The notes under the pieces were generated by a model. That model did not search any database and was not told the DNA's origin. It worked only from the letters and a program-made list of their open reading frames with translations. Shown piece after piece: positions 7,805 to 17,017 of a stretch of 31,840 nt of DNA (the stretch's first letter is position 1; every line of letters begins with the position of its first letter). The DNA comes from JBCBZH01 sp039815415 (GTDB lineage Bacteria > Bacteroidota > Rhodothermia > Rhodothermales > Rubricoccaceae), in the NCBI GenBank assembly GCA_039815415.1, contig JBCBZH010000016.1, positions 1 through 31,840 of the forward strand, given 5' to 3'. A program made the position numbers and the translations under genes.

Positions 7805-8176
7805 ATGAAGCGCGACATGGACTTGATCCGGGACCTACTCCTTGATCTGGAAGCTCGTGAAGAGCCAAGAGCCATTTCGATTCCGAAGCTGGAAGGCTAT
7901 TCGCCTCAGCAGATTGCCTACCACCTAGGACTGTTAAAGCAGGCTGGATTAATCGAGGCTGTAGCCATTCGTGATCGCAACGGTGCAGGCTGGTTGCCGG
8001 AATCGATCACCTGGGAGGGACACGAGTTTCTTGCGGCTGCAAAGGATGAAAAGCATTGGGGTAAAGCCAAGCGCCTTGTGAAGGACAAAGGTGGTGCTCT
8101 CACTTTCGAGGCGCTAAAGACAGCTATGACTGAAATGACGAAACGCGCCATTCTTTTTGCCATCAGCGCTGGATAG
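7805..8176 (+). CDS. DUF2513 family protein
   Basis: The 123-residue product matches DUF2513, a small winged-helix-like family often found in phages and mobile regions. Key features are the MKRDMDLIRDLLLDLE start, an IAYHLGLLKQAGLIEA segment and the conserved ITWEGHEFL motif at about residues 68-76. Base composition is visibly lower in GC than the neighbours (many third-position A and T), and it contains no copy of the dispersed 10-mer, both consistent with recent transfer. No integrase or phage gene accompanies it. Function is not established. Confidence 0.8.
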   Translation: MKRDMDLIRDLLLDLEAREEPRAISIPKLEGYSPQQIAYHLGLLKQAGLIEAVAIRDRNGAGWLPESITWEGHEFLAAAKDEKHWGKAKRLVKDKGGALTFEALKTAMTEMTKRAILFAISAG

Positions 8177-8545
8177 CTAAGTCACGGCTGATGAACCGTG
8201 TGCCGCTGAGGCTCGACGTGGATACGATCGCCACTCCCAACGAGCTGGCGAGACTCCCTACCTGAGACACTCTACACCTTCGCCAGCTTGACTCCACTCC
8301 ATCACGCGTGTCCTCGCCCTGCTCGCCGCCGTCCTTCTTTTGTCGTCCGCCAGCTCGGCACAGGACGCTCCCGTCGGTGAGCTGATCCACTCCATCCGAG
8401 GCGCCGAGGCCAAGTTCGCAGCGCTGGCGGAGTCGCTCTCCGACGATGCGCTGGCGTGGAGCGCGGGCGGCTGACTGGACAGGCACGCCAGCTCGAGCGT
8501 ACAGGCTCTTCAGTGCAGAGAGCCGTGGATGTATCCTGACGCCTC
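8177..8545. other. 369-bp gap with repeats and a truncated gene
   Basis: It contains a repeat pair (CGAGCTGGCGA at 8241-8251 and the variant TCGCCAGCTTG at 8280-8290), a secreted DinB-like gene fragment (8301-8474, separate entry), and further 10-mer copies at 8348 and 8486. No intact gene is seen. Confidence 0.6.
8301..8474 (+). pseudogene. Truncated secreted DinB-like protein
   Basis: Reading from ATC at 8301 gives a clean signal peptide (LALLAAVLLLSSASSAQ) followed by GELIHSIRGAEAKFAALAES and LSDDALAWSAGG, then TGA at 8472. This matches the mature N-terminus of exported DinB-family proteins (AEAKLVALAEAMPEDxYxWRP). The frame has no ATG, GTG or TTG start after the upstream TGA. The remaining ~110 residues, with the metal-binding histidines, are missing. 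The fragment is therefore broken at both ends. One dispersed 10-mer copy sits in the signal peptide (ASS). It is not a piece of the intact DinB-like gene at 2517, which has no signal peptide. Confidence 0.55.
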
Positions 8546-9682
8546 ATGCTCTCGCGGCCTCTTGTGTCGCAGCCGACAATGAGGCCTCACGTATCGCCCA
8601 AATTCCGGCGAAACCTCCGGAGAATCGTTCCCTTCGGAGTCATCTGGTTCGTGCTCGCCCAGGTCTTTGCGATCTCGGACTATGCGGCGGGCGGCGGCGC
8701 GGTCGCGACCCCTGACGGGTCGGCCATCGAGGTTGACGCGGGGGTGAGGCTGTTTGCTAACCTGGCCGTCGCGTTTGTGGGATGCTTGGTCGGCATCGTC
8801 GAGCTTCTGTTCCTCAACCGGCGGCTCGCCGCCCGCAGCCTCGGCACCAAGCTCGTCGCCAAGACGCTGTTCTATGTCGCCTTCCTGACTGGGGTCGTCG
8901 TGGTCACGTACCCCGTCGCGGCGGCGCTGGAGATGGACACGGGACTGGCAGATCCTCGGGTCTGGGACCGGCTCCAAACGTTCGCCATCAGCAAGGAAAG
9001 CCTGAGCACCGCCGTCCAGTTGACGACCTCGCTCGTCGTCTCCCTGTTCTATGCTGAGATCAGCGAGCACATAGGGCCGCGCGTGCTGACCAACTTCCTC
9101 GTGGGACGCTACCACACGCCTAAGGAGGAGTGCCGCGTGTTTCTCTTCTCGGACATGAAGTCGTCGACGAGCATCACCGAGCAGCTCGGACACGCCCGCT
9201 ACTTCACGTTTCTCCGAGCGTACTACGCAGCTCTCGCCGAAGCGATCGTCGACCATGGAGGTGAGGTCTATCAGTACATCGGAGACGAGATTGTTGTGTC
9301 GTGGCCCGAGGAGGCGGGGGTCCACAATGGAGAGTGCATTCGGTGCGTGCTGCGCATGAAGCGCGACCTGCTGCGAAAAGCGGCATGGTTCGAAGAGCAC
9401 TACGGGCTGGCTCCAGATTTCCGGGCCGGTCTGCAGGTGGGCCCTGTGACGACAGGCGAGATCGGGGCGCTCAAGAAGGAGATCGTGTTCACTGGCGACG
9501 TGCTCAATCAAACGGCTCGGATCCAGAGTCTCTGCAAGTCGCATCAGGCCGACGTTCTGGTGGGTGACGAGCTGGTGGCACGTCTCGGTGGAGGCGACTG
9601 GATCCTCCAGTCGGTGGGCATGCAGGACCTCCGTGGGAAAGACCGACCGGTGGAGCTTTTCGCCCTTCAGCCCTCACTCTGA
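8546..9682 (+). CDS. Membrane-anchored class III adenylate/guanylate cyclase
   Basis: The product (378 residues) probably makes cAMP or cGMP from ATP or GTP. About four transmembrane helices (near 28-44, 69-90, 107-127 and 157-172) precede a class III cyclase homology domain from about 194. Metal-binding aspartates are visible in FSD (Asp203) and GDE (Asp247). The transition-state Asn and Arg are in NQTARIQ (Asn321, Arg325). The fold motifs YQYIGDEIVVSW and FTGDVLNQTARI are typical. A canonical substrate-specifying lysine is not obvious, so nucleotide preference is open. An internal ATG at 8579 is an alternative start. No cAMP receptor protein is in the window. Confidence 0.9.
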   Translation: MLSRPLVSQPTMRPHVSPKFRRNLRRIVPFGVIWFVLAQVFAISDYAAGGGAVATPDGSAIEVDAGVRLFANLAVAFVGCLVGIVELLFLNRRLAARSLGTKLVAKTLFYVAFLTGVVVVTYPVAAALEMDTGLADPRVWDRLQTFAISKESLSTAVQLTTSLVVSLFYAEISEHIGPRVLTNFLVGRYHTPKEECRVFLFSDMKSSTSITEQLGHARYFTFLRAYYAALAEAIVDHGGEVYQYIGDEIVVSWPEEAGVHNGECIRCVLRMKRDLLRKAAWFEEHYGLAPDFRAGLQVGPVTTGEIGALKKEIVFTGDVLNQTARIQSLCKSHQADVLVGDELVARLGGGDWILQSVGMQDLRGKDRPVELFALQPSL

Positions 9683-9703
9683 GGACGGGCCGTTGAGAGG
9701 CGA

Positions 9704-10843
<1,140 letters not shown>

Positions 10844-10964
10844 AGCGGTGGCAGCAGACGGAGATGCAGTCTAGCGCCTACCACCGATCGAGGATGGCCG
10901 GCTGAACGAGCTGGCGAAAACCAGCGGGTGCCGAGCCTCTCTGGGTACGCGACTCATACGCACC

Positions 10965-11876
10965 ATGCGTTTCCTCCTTGCTCTTCTTAGCCTCATCACC
11001 ACGCCGGTAGCGGCCCAGAGCCTCGTCGCCTTTCCCGAGCCAACGCGTACGGACAGCGGAGCCATCTGCACACGCTTCGAGGCGGTTCGCGTGTGTCGCC
11101 AGCCCGATGGTGACGATGGGCACGTGGTGGTGAAACGGAACGGACGCGAGACGCTCCGCTGGTCAGCGAGCTATCCGGGTCTTTTCGATGACCTACGGGT
11201 GTTTCGTCTCCCCGATGACCGGCTTCTGGTGGCCGTGCTGGATGCGGTGTCCAACGGCATTTCCATCTCGACGCGGACGCTCACCGTCACTGACGGCAAT
11301 ACAGTGCTCTACAGCTTTATGGCCCGTGACTTCGATCCCGACGGCGGCAGCTTCGGAGTCTGGAACCGCCAGCCCGTCCTCTGGGCCACGGTATGGCGGG
11401 GCATGGACGACCCGAGCGGTCGCCGAGGGCCAGGCTACTACCTCGTCGGGCGGCCCTTCTTCTTGGGTCCTGATGGGCTGATGCCCGTGGCAGATCTCCC
11501 AATTCGCGTCCGCCGCCTGCTGCATTCGTTCCAGCGCGGTCCCGGTGGCCCCGTCGCGTGGCTCTCCGACCGTCGCGCCGAATCCCGCCGCCATGATCCA
11601 TTCTGGAGTGGACGCTCGAGCGGAACACCCGGCATCATAACGTCGGTCGATCTCGCCAGCTCGACGGTCACGGTTCGAGTTGGCGACCGAGACAAGGAAG
11701 TGCGCCTGAACGCCTGGGCTGGCGGCGAGGACAGGGGGCGCTTCGGCGATGCCGCCACGGGGCGACTCTTTCCGCCCGGATACATGCCGACCAACATCGA
11801 AGGCCAGTTGGTACAGATCGGAGACGGCCCAGACGGCTTGGTGGTCCTCTGGATCGAGGGTATCAACTCGAGCTGA
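10965..11876 (+). CDS. Exported protein of unknown function (303 aa)
   Basis: The protein begins with a signal peptide (MRFLLALLSLITTPVAAQ). I do not recognise a family. The mature part is rich in beta strand and tryptophan/aspartate, for example LRVFRLPDDRLLVAVLDAVS, VWNRQPVLWATVWRGMDD and GPGYYLVGRPFFLGPDG, somewhat like beta-propeller or bacterial surface proteins. Two cysteines (in GAICTRF and VRVCRQ) could form a disulfide. No T9SS sorting tail is present. The stop codon lies inside a copy of the dispersed repeat (variant CGAGCTGACG), which forms a hairpin with the next copy. Confidence 0.7.
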   Translation: MRFLLALLSLITTPVAAQSLVAFPEPTRTDSGAICTRFEAVRVCRQPDGDDGHVVVKRNGRETLRWSASYPGLFDDLRVFRLPDDRLLVAVLDAVSNGISISTRTLTVTDGNTVLYSFMARDFDPDGGSFGVWNRQPVLWATVWRGMDDPSGRRGPGYYLVGRPFFLGPDGLMPVADLPIRVRRLLHSFQRGPGGPVAWLSDRRAESRRHDPFWSGRSSGTPGIITSVDLASSTVTVRVGDRDKEVRLNAWAGGEDRGRFGDAATGRLFPPGYMPTNIEGQLVQIGDGPDGLVVLWIEGINSS

Positions 11877-11896
11877 CGGCTGCCCGCCAGCTCGAG
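11867..11896. terminator. 13-bp imperfect hairpin containing the stop codon
   Basis: CTCGAGCTGACGG (11867-11879) pairs with CCGCCAGCTCGAG (11884-11896) across a 4-nt loop with a single A/C mismatch. The mismatched A makes the TGA stop (11874-11876) of the exported protein. Terminator function is inferred from position. Confidence 0.6.
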
Positions 11897-12032
11897 GTAG
11901 GCCTCTCATGCAGGGTCACCAGGTATGTGTCGAGTTGCTGCCTAGAGGCAGAGATGCGTGAGGTTTCTCGTGGGCACCCTCACGCATCACGGATCAGCGA
12001 CGATCTCCCAACAGAATTGCTGAGACAGAACA

Positions 12033-12926
12033 CTAGCGAGGCATCAGGACGAGGAAGCCGCGCGGGTTCTGCGAGTCGATGAAAGGGAACCAGCCTTTGT
12101 AGGGTGTGCCCTCGGTGGTCTCGTCGCCGAAGCGCTGCTGGAACGTGTCGATGCTCAGCGGCGAGGCGCCCCAGCCGCCGTCCCCAAATCGGCCAGGATA
12201 GACCAGCACCGGTACTAGATTCTCCGAGACGCCGGTGAGCGTCAGCTCATAGTCGATGTCTGTGCCCACGGGCGGCGAGGGAAAGGAGATCGGCTGGGCC
12301 CAGTCAGGCGTGTCCGAGAGGGGCAGCGGAAGCTCCGTGAGTACCGATTCTTTGTCAGCGCCCCGGATGACGAGCGACGGCGAGAGGTCGAGCGGGCCCG
12401 TCCAGAGTGGAGCGAACGAGAAGGCGTAGACAGTGCCCTCGATTGGAAACTGACCATCTTCGCGAAGCGAGAACTCAGCGGTGCGGGCGCTGCCATCGAG
12501 CCGGGCCTCGGGGTCCGACGGAATGACGATGTGGACGTAGCTGCCGAGGGCGTTCAGGTCGGTCGCCTCGGGGAGGCCCTCAGGCGACACGTTCGGGTAG
12601 TAGTCGTCCGGTGTCGAAAACGCCGTGGAAGCCCGGGCGTCTGCAGGCATGGCGGGCGGCAGGAAGCCCTCCAGGCGAAGCGTGTCCTTGAACTCGTTCT
12701 CGTCCTCGTCTTCGATGGTGTAGACATAGTCCAGCGTGAAGGCGCCGAGCGATCCCGACGGCTCCGGCGCCTGATCGGGTGCCACCAACGGCTCGATCGT
12801 CGCAGCGGTCGAAGTCGTCTCGGCCGTCGAGTCGTCGGCAGGTGCCTCAGGCGTGTCGGGCGGTTCGGAGGAGTCGCCGCATCCGGCGATGAGCAGCGCG
12901 GCAAACAGAAGGAGAGAACGAAGCAT
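12033..12926 (-). CDS. Hypothetical lipoprotein, paralogue A
   Basis: The 297-residue lipoprotein (signal ends LIAGC, Cys16) has a threonine/alanine-rich linker to about residue 50 and then a globular domain. It is clearly paralogous to the protein at 13141-14022. Shared landmarks in the same order are FLPPxxP, Y(A)F(S/T)FxPxWTG, a LPLP motif followed by WAxPI, a VPVLVYP/EPVLIFP strand, and a GTPY motif near the C-terminus. The domain family is not one I can name. The longer open frame to 13037 adds sequence of non-coding character; the ATG at 12926 sets the signal peptide. Both paralogues share the same start context (GCCCATGCTTCG on the coding strand). Confidence 0.75.
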   Translation of the reverse strand: MLRSLLLFAALLIAGCGDSSEPPDTPEAPADDSTAETTSTAATIEPLVAPDQAPEPSGSLGAFTLDYVYTIEDEDENEFKDTLRLEGFLPPAMPADARASTAFSTPDDYYPNVSPEGLPEATDLNALGSYVHIVIPSDPEARLDGSARTAEFSLREDGQFPIEGTVYAFSFAPLWTGPLDLSPSLVIRGADKESVLTELPLPLSDTPDWAQPISFPSPPVGTDIDYELTLTGVSENLVPVLVYPGRFGDGGWGASPLSIDTFQQRFGDETTEGTPYKGWFPFIDSQNPRGFLVLMPR

Positions 12927-13140
12927 GGGCCGGGTGAGTGGGTGCCTCCTTGCATACGGCGATCCGGTTCGTCCCGGATCAGGCTCGTATGAGGACCGAA
13001 CACGACCTCGCCAGCTCGAGGGGCGCCTCACCCCCAATCTGCCTGATGGGCTCCCTTTTTCAGCGTCTGGGAGCCTGGGTGCACGAGCGTGTGGGAGGGA
13101 GGGGTGCTTCCAACTCTCGCGCCTCCATCCCCCACTCGGA

Positions 13141-14022
13141 TCACTCCGGGCGCACCAGAACGAGGTACGCCGTGGGCTGGGACGTGTCTAGCGAGCTGGC
13201 GAATAGCCGGTAGGGTGTCCCGAAGCTTGTTTCGCCTGCCCGGTCACGCCGCCCTTGGGTGAGTGCGTCGACCTCGAGCTGACGAGCGCTCCATGGGAGG
13301 CTGCTGAGGGTGCTGGGAAAGATCAGCACCGGCTCGAGGCCGATCTGCGTCATCTCCAGGTCCATGCGGAGCGACACGCGGGTGCCCTCAGGGACCGTCG
13401 GGAGCGTGATGGGGTGGGCCCAGACCGGAGCTGAGCCGACCGGAAGCGGCATCTCGCCCAAGACGATGTCTTCTTTCTCGTGGTCACGGATCCAGAGTTG
13501 GGGCTCCACGGCACCGCCAGTCCACACTGGGTCGAAGGTGAACGCGTACGCTTGCCCCCGAAAGAGCCCGTCGAAGCGAATGGGCGACGAGCTGGCGGCC
13601 GTGCGAAGTGACGCTTTCACGTCTCCGATCTCATCGACGGTCATCCAGATGTAGCCACCGGCCTCGCGGAGGTTGACCGCGTCCGGGACGCTGCTTGGCT
13701 TGACCGCCGCTTTGTAGATGGGGACGGCGTCGAGCAGAACCGTCCCGTAGGCCTCGGGTGGAATCGGAGGGGGCAGGAAGCCGTCGAACGTGGTCGTGTC
13801 CGCCAGCTCGCCGGTGCCCCGGATGTAGCGCATCACGAACGCCCCGGCAGATCCAACCGGCCGTGCCGCCTGGGGGGGCGGCGAGAGCGGATCGAAAGGG
13901 CCGTCGGTCGAGACCTCGGGCTTGTCCTCGATGGCGGGGTCCTCAGAAGGCGTAGAGGTCGCGTCGTCTCCAGCGCAGGCCGAGAGCATCAGCGCGAGGA
14001 GACACAACACAGAGCGAAGCAT
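13141..14022 (-). CDS. Hypothetical lipoprotein, paralogue B
   Basis: The 293-residue lipoprotein (signal ends LSAC, Cys16) has a low-complexity Asp/Pro/Ser linker and then a domain homologous to that of the downstream gene at 12033-12926. Landmarks are FDGFLPPPIPPEAYG, YAFTFDPVWTGG, LPVGSAPVWAHPITLP, LEPVLIFPS and FGTPY. The two genes form a direct tandem duplication, diverged to perhaps a third identity by eye. The function is unknown. They may be surface lipoproteins. ATG 14022 gives the signal peptide; the earlier open frame adds nothing convincing. Three dispersed 10-mers are inside the gene (13192, 13588 and 13801) and none in paralogue A. Confidence 0.75.
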   Translation of the reverse strand: MLRSVLCLLALMLSACAGDDATSTPSEDPAIEDKPEVSTDGPFDPLSPPPQAARPVGSAGAFVMRYIRGTGELADTTTFDGFLPPPIPPEAYGTVLLDAVPIYKAAVKPSSVPDAVNLREAGGYIWMTVDEIGDVKASLRTAASSSPIRFDGLFRGQAYAFTFDPVWTGGAVEPQLWIRDHEKEDIVLGEMPLPVGSAPVWAHPITLPTVPEGTRVSLRMDLEMTQIGLEPVLIFPSTLSSLPWSARQLEVDALTQGRRDRAGETSFGTPYRLFASSLDTSQPTAYLVLVRPE

Positions 14023-14075
14023 GGGCGAGAGGCGCATCTGCAGGAGCATACGCCTGCCATGCCGATTCCAGGTCA

Positions 14076-14113
14076 CGAGCTGGCGACCCGAGGGACCGCC
14101 CAGCACCAGCTCG
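14076..14113. repeat. Imperfect inverted repeat pair upstream of the T9SS gene
   Basis: CGAGCTGG (14076-14083, part of an exact 10-mer) pairs with CCAGCTCG (14106-14113, within the variant CACCAGCTCGA). The 22-nt loop lies between the divergent lipoprotein B and T9SS-protein genes. Confidence 0.45.
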
Positions 14114-14251
14114 AGGGCGCTGACCGGGCACGGATCTGCAACGTCATGATTCCGATGGGCGCGAAACGCCGTATGGATGGTCAGTTGGGGACACTCCAGG
14201 CCGGATGGCTCGCACATGAGCGATCGGGCTCCCTTCCATTCTTCCTCCTCC

Positions 14252-15604
14252 ATGATGCTCTTTCGCCACTCCCTGCTCGCCGCCGCTGTCGCTCTGATGG
14301 CTTTGCCAACGAGCGCCCAGACCCTGTCCGACGCCGTCCGTGCTTATGTCTGGGCGGACCAGGAATCCAGCGACAGCTACACGCCCGACCCGGACTATGC
14401 CTACAACGCATCGGGAGAGGCGATCACCCTCATACGGAGCGGCGTCGGTCGTTACCAGGCGCTGTTCGCAGGACTCGGTGCCGTCTCCGGCACCGGCACC
14501 ATCCACGTGACGGCCTATCGGTCGAACGCCTCCTGTGTGGTGGCCGGGTGGGGAAGCAATGACGGTGCGTTGGACGCCGACGTTCGTTGCTACGACCCCT
14601 CTGGCGCGCTTACGGACTCGAGGTTCATGCTCCTCTTCGCCACGGCGTCCGGGATCACCGTTTCCAACATGGCTTATGCCTGGGCCGATCAGTCGGAAGC
14701 AGCGTCGTACACGCCCGAAGCATTCTATGCGTACAACGGCGGAGGCGGTGCGATCACGGCCTCGCGATCGAGCACAGGCACATACGAGATCGAGTTTGCA
14801 GGTCTGAGCGCGGGTACCGGGCTCGGCCACATCCAGGTCACCGCGTATGGGTCGGACGCGTTGTGCCGCATTCTGACGTGGAACGTCGTCAGCGGGAGTG
14901 TGGTGGTCGGTGTGGGATGCCAGGACTCGAGCGGTGACCCCGTCGACTCGCGCTACACGGTTCTCTACGTGGGTGCCGACGCGGCCTCGGCCAACACCGG
15001 GTTCGCGTGGGCCGATGCCCGGACGAGTTCCTCGTATGCCCCATCGTCGAGCTACGTCTTCAACGACACGCGGGACGTCACGGCCACGCGATCCAGCCCA
15101 GGCGTCTACGGAATCACGTTTGCCGGGCTCGGAGGCACTACGGAGGGCGGTCACGTTCAGGTCTCGTCCTACGGGGCGTCCAACTTCGGAGCGGTCTGCA
15201 ACACAAACCGCTGGGACTCCGTGGGTGATGTCGAGATCGACGTTGAGTGCTACGACGAAAACGGAACCCTGGTCGATTCGCGCTACACCGTCCTAGTTGT
15301 GTGGCCGGACCGTGTGCCTGTCTCGACCGACGGGCAACCGGACGATGCCTTCTCGCTTACAGCGTTCCCCAATCCGACGACCGGAGCCGCCTCCGTTCGG
15401 TTCACGCTCGATGCTCCGACCCCGGTTCGCCTGACGGTCTACGATGCACTCGGCCGCGAGGTCGCCCGTCTCGCGGAGGGCACGCGTCGAGCTGGCGAGC
15501 ACACCGAGTCGCTGGACACGTCCTCGCTCCCCTCAGGCCTCTACCGCATCCGCCTGGCGGCTGGCGGCCACGTGGTGACACAAACGCTTTCGGTGATCCG
15601 CTAG
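14252..15604 (+). CDS. T9SS-exported protein with three ~105-residue repeats
   Basis: The protein (450 residues) has a signal peptide ending near TSAQ (23), three tandem repeats at about 31-137, 141-245 and 250-351, and a Por secretion (T9SS type A) sorting domain at about 369-450 (AFPNPTTGAASVRF, LTVYDALGREVARL, SGLYRIRL). Each repeat reads roughly WAD, SYxP, YxxN, xRSxxGxY, FAGL, GHxxVxxYGS, Cys, W, Cys-x-D, (V/T)DSR. Paired cysteines (95/113, 205/223 and 316/333) probably form one disulfide per repeat. T9SS cargo is exported through the outer membrane and usually anchored on the surface or released. I do not recognise the repeat. ATG 14252 or 14255 is the start. Confidence 0.88.
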   Translation: MMLFRHSLLAAAVALMALPTSAQTLSDAVRAYVWADQESSDSYTPDPDYAYNASGEAITLIRSGVGRYQALFAGLGAVSGTGTIHVTAYRSNASCVVAGWGSNDGALDADVRCYDPSGALTDSRFMLLFATASGITVSNMAYAWADQSEAASYTPEAFYAYNGGGGAITASRSSTGTYEIEFAGLSAGTGLGHIQVTAYGSDALCRILTWNVVSGSVVVGVGCQDSSGDPVDSRYTVLYVGADAASANTGFAWADARTSSSYAPSSSYVFNDTRDVTATRSSPGVYGITFAGLGGTTEGGHVQVSSYGASNFGAVCNTNRWDSVGDVEIDVECYDENGTLVDSRYTVLVVWPDRVPVSTDGQPDDAFSLTAFPNPTTGAASVRFTLDAPTPVRLTVYDALGREVARLAEGTRRAGEHTESLDTSSLPSGLYRIRLAAGGHVVTQTLSVIR

Positions 15605-15639
15605 GCAGCGCTTCGTCGGCCGTCGAGGATGGAGAGGAC

Positions 15640-15675
15640 GGAAGGGGTGGAGAAGCTCCTCTCTCCGGCCCTTCC
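15640..15675. terminator. Nested hairpin between converging genes
   Basis: GGAAGGG (15640-15646) can pair with CCCTTCC (15669-15675), and inside it GGAG (15649-15652) with CTCC (15656-15659). It lies between the convergent T9SS gene and MFS gene, a natural place for a bidirectional terminator. A short TTTC follows on the + strand. Confidence 0.35.
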
Positions 15676-15750
15676 ATTCCCTCCGCCCCTTCGGGTTTCT
15701 GAGACGTTATGCAGAGCTACACGTAGGCGCCATATCCCCTTCCCTCGGCA

Positions 15751-16947
15751 TCACGAGCTGGTGTCCATCCGCTGCCGAAGCACCGGCAGGAGCATCGCCA
15801 GCCCGAGAGCGGCCAGCCCTACCAGCGTGGCGGCACCATACCAAAGCGCCGCCGCGCCATGAGCCGCCAGCACGAGGCCACCGAGCCATGGGCCGAGCAT
15901 TTTGGCGAGGCCCCAGCCGCCGTGGTAGACGCCCTGATAGGAGCCGCGCAGGTGAACCGGCGCCAGCCGCGACACCAGCGTCGGGACTACGGGCAGGAAC
16001 GCCATCTCGCCCACCGTCCACACGATGGCACCGAGCGCGTAGAGGCCAAACGTGTGCGCGGGCCCGTACATCGCCAGCCCGACGGCGATCAGCGCCACCG
16101 ACGCCGGGAGTGTCCACGAGAGCATCCGCTTGCCCGCCCACGCCGCCACGGGCAGCCCGACGAGCACAATCAGCCCGCCGTTGATGCTCACGATTAACCC
16201 GAAGTCTAGCTCGCTCAGTCCATCGGCAGTCATGGTGAGCGGGAGCGATGTGAACAGCTGGTAGAAGCCGAGCCCCACGAACAGCGTCGCCAGCGCGATT
16301 CCTACTAGCGGGGCGTCGCGGAGGGCCGCGTCCAGCCGAACGGGCTGGCGAGAGGTGCCTGCAGCGTCTTCAGGGCGGGTCTCTGGAATGGCGACCCACA
16401 CCACCACCGCGTAGGCCAGCATGGTGGCACCATCCAGAACGAACAGGCCCAGGTAGGAGACGGTGGCGATGAGGCCACCGAGTGCAGGTCCGATGGCCGC
16501 GCCCAGGTTGATGGCCCAGTAGACGATGGCGTAGGCCTCGGGCTGACGATCCTCGGGGACGAGGTCCGCCACGGCGGCGGTGACCGCCGGCCGGTACATC
16601 TCGCCCAGCATCCCGAACCCAAACGCAGCCGCCAGCGTGGTGAGGAATCCAGGTGCGAACGGAAGCACGCCCACGAGCAGGGCTCCGCCGCCGAGGCTGA
16701 GCAGCATCACAGCTCGCCGCCCGATGTGGTCGCTCAGCCAGCCGCCCAGAAATCCGCCCGTGAACGCGCCTCCGCCGTAGAGCGAGACCGCAGCCGTTGC
16801 CTGCGGAATCGACATTCCGCGTTCCAGAGTGAGGAACAGCGCCAGGAAAGGCACCACCACCAACCCCGTCCGGTTGATGAACGTCCCCACGACGAGCATC
16901 CAGAAGGTGCGCGGGTACTCGCCAGCTCGTTCGCGAAGGGATGCCAT
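15751..16947 (-). CDS. MFS transporter
   Basis: The 398-residue protein has about 12 hydrophobic segments in the two-times-six arrangement of major facilitator superfamily carriers. The loop 2-3 motif A is GGWLSDHIGRRAVM (about residues 67-80), preceded by AVSLYGGGAFTGGFLG. A longer hydrophilic loop with PETRPEDAAGTSRQ separates the two halves. It resembles drug-efflux-type MFS carriers (YdeE/MdtH-like), but the substrate cannot be told from sequence. It sits alone between unrelated genes, and no regulator is adjacent. Confidence 0.9.
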   Translation of the reverse strand: MASLRERAGEYPRTFWMLVVGTFINRTGLVVVPFLALFLTLERGMSIPQATAAVSLYGGGAFTGGFLGGWLSDHIGRRAVMLLSLGGGALLVGVLPFAPGFLTTLAAAFGFGMLGEMYRPAVTAAVADLVPEDRQPEAYAIVYWAINLGAAIGPALGGLIATVSYLGLFVLDGATMLAYAVVVWVAIPETRPEDAAGTSRQPVRLDAALRDAPLVGIALATLFVGLGFYQLFTSLPLTMTADGLSELDFGLIVSINGGLIVLVGLPVAAWAGKRMLSWTLPASVALIAVGLAMYGPAHTFGLYALGAIVWTVGEMAFLPVVPTLVSRLAPVHLRGSYQGVYHGGWGLAKMLGPWLGGLVLAAHGAAALWYGAATLVGLAALGLAMLLPVLRQRMDTSS

Positions 16948-17017
16948 CTGCCGAACGTAGCGCGCCCCGGCTCACAGGCGTGGACCGGGGCGCGGAAGAC
17001 GGAGCGAAGGATGATCG

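Noticed and set aside
8510..9544. Minus-strand frame of 344 codons over the cyclase gene
   Set aside because: Antisense shadow; the cyclase has clear motifs.
14144..15154. Minus-strand frame of 336 codons over the T9SS gene
   Set aside because: Antisense shadow; the + strand has signal peptide, repeats and sorting domain.
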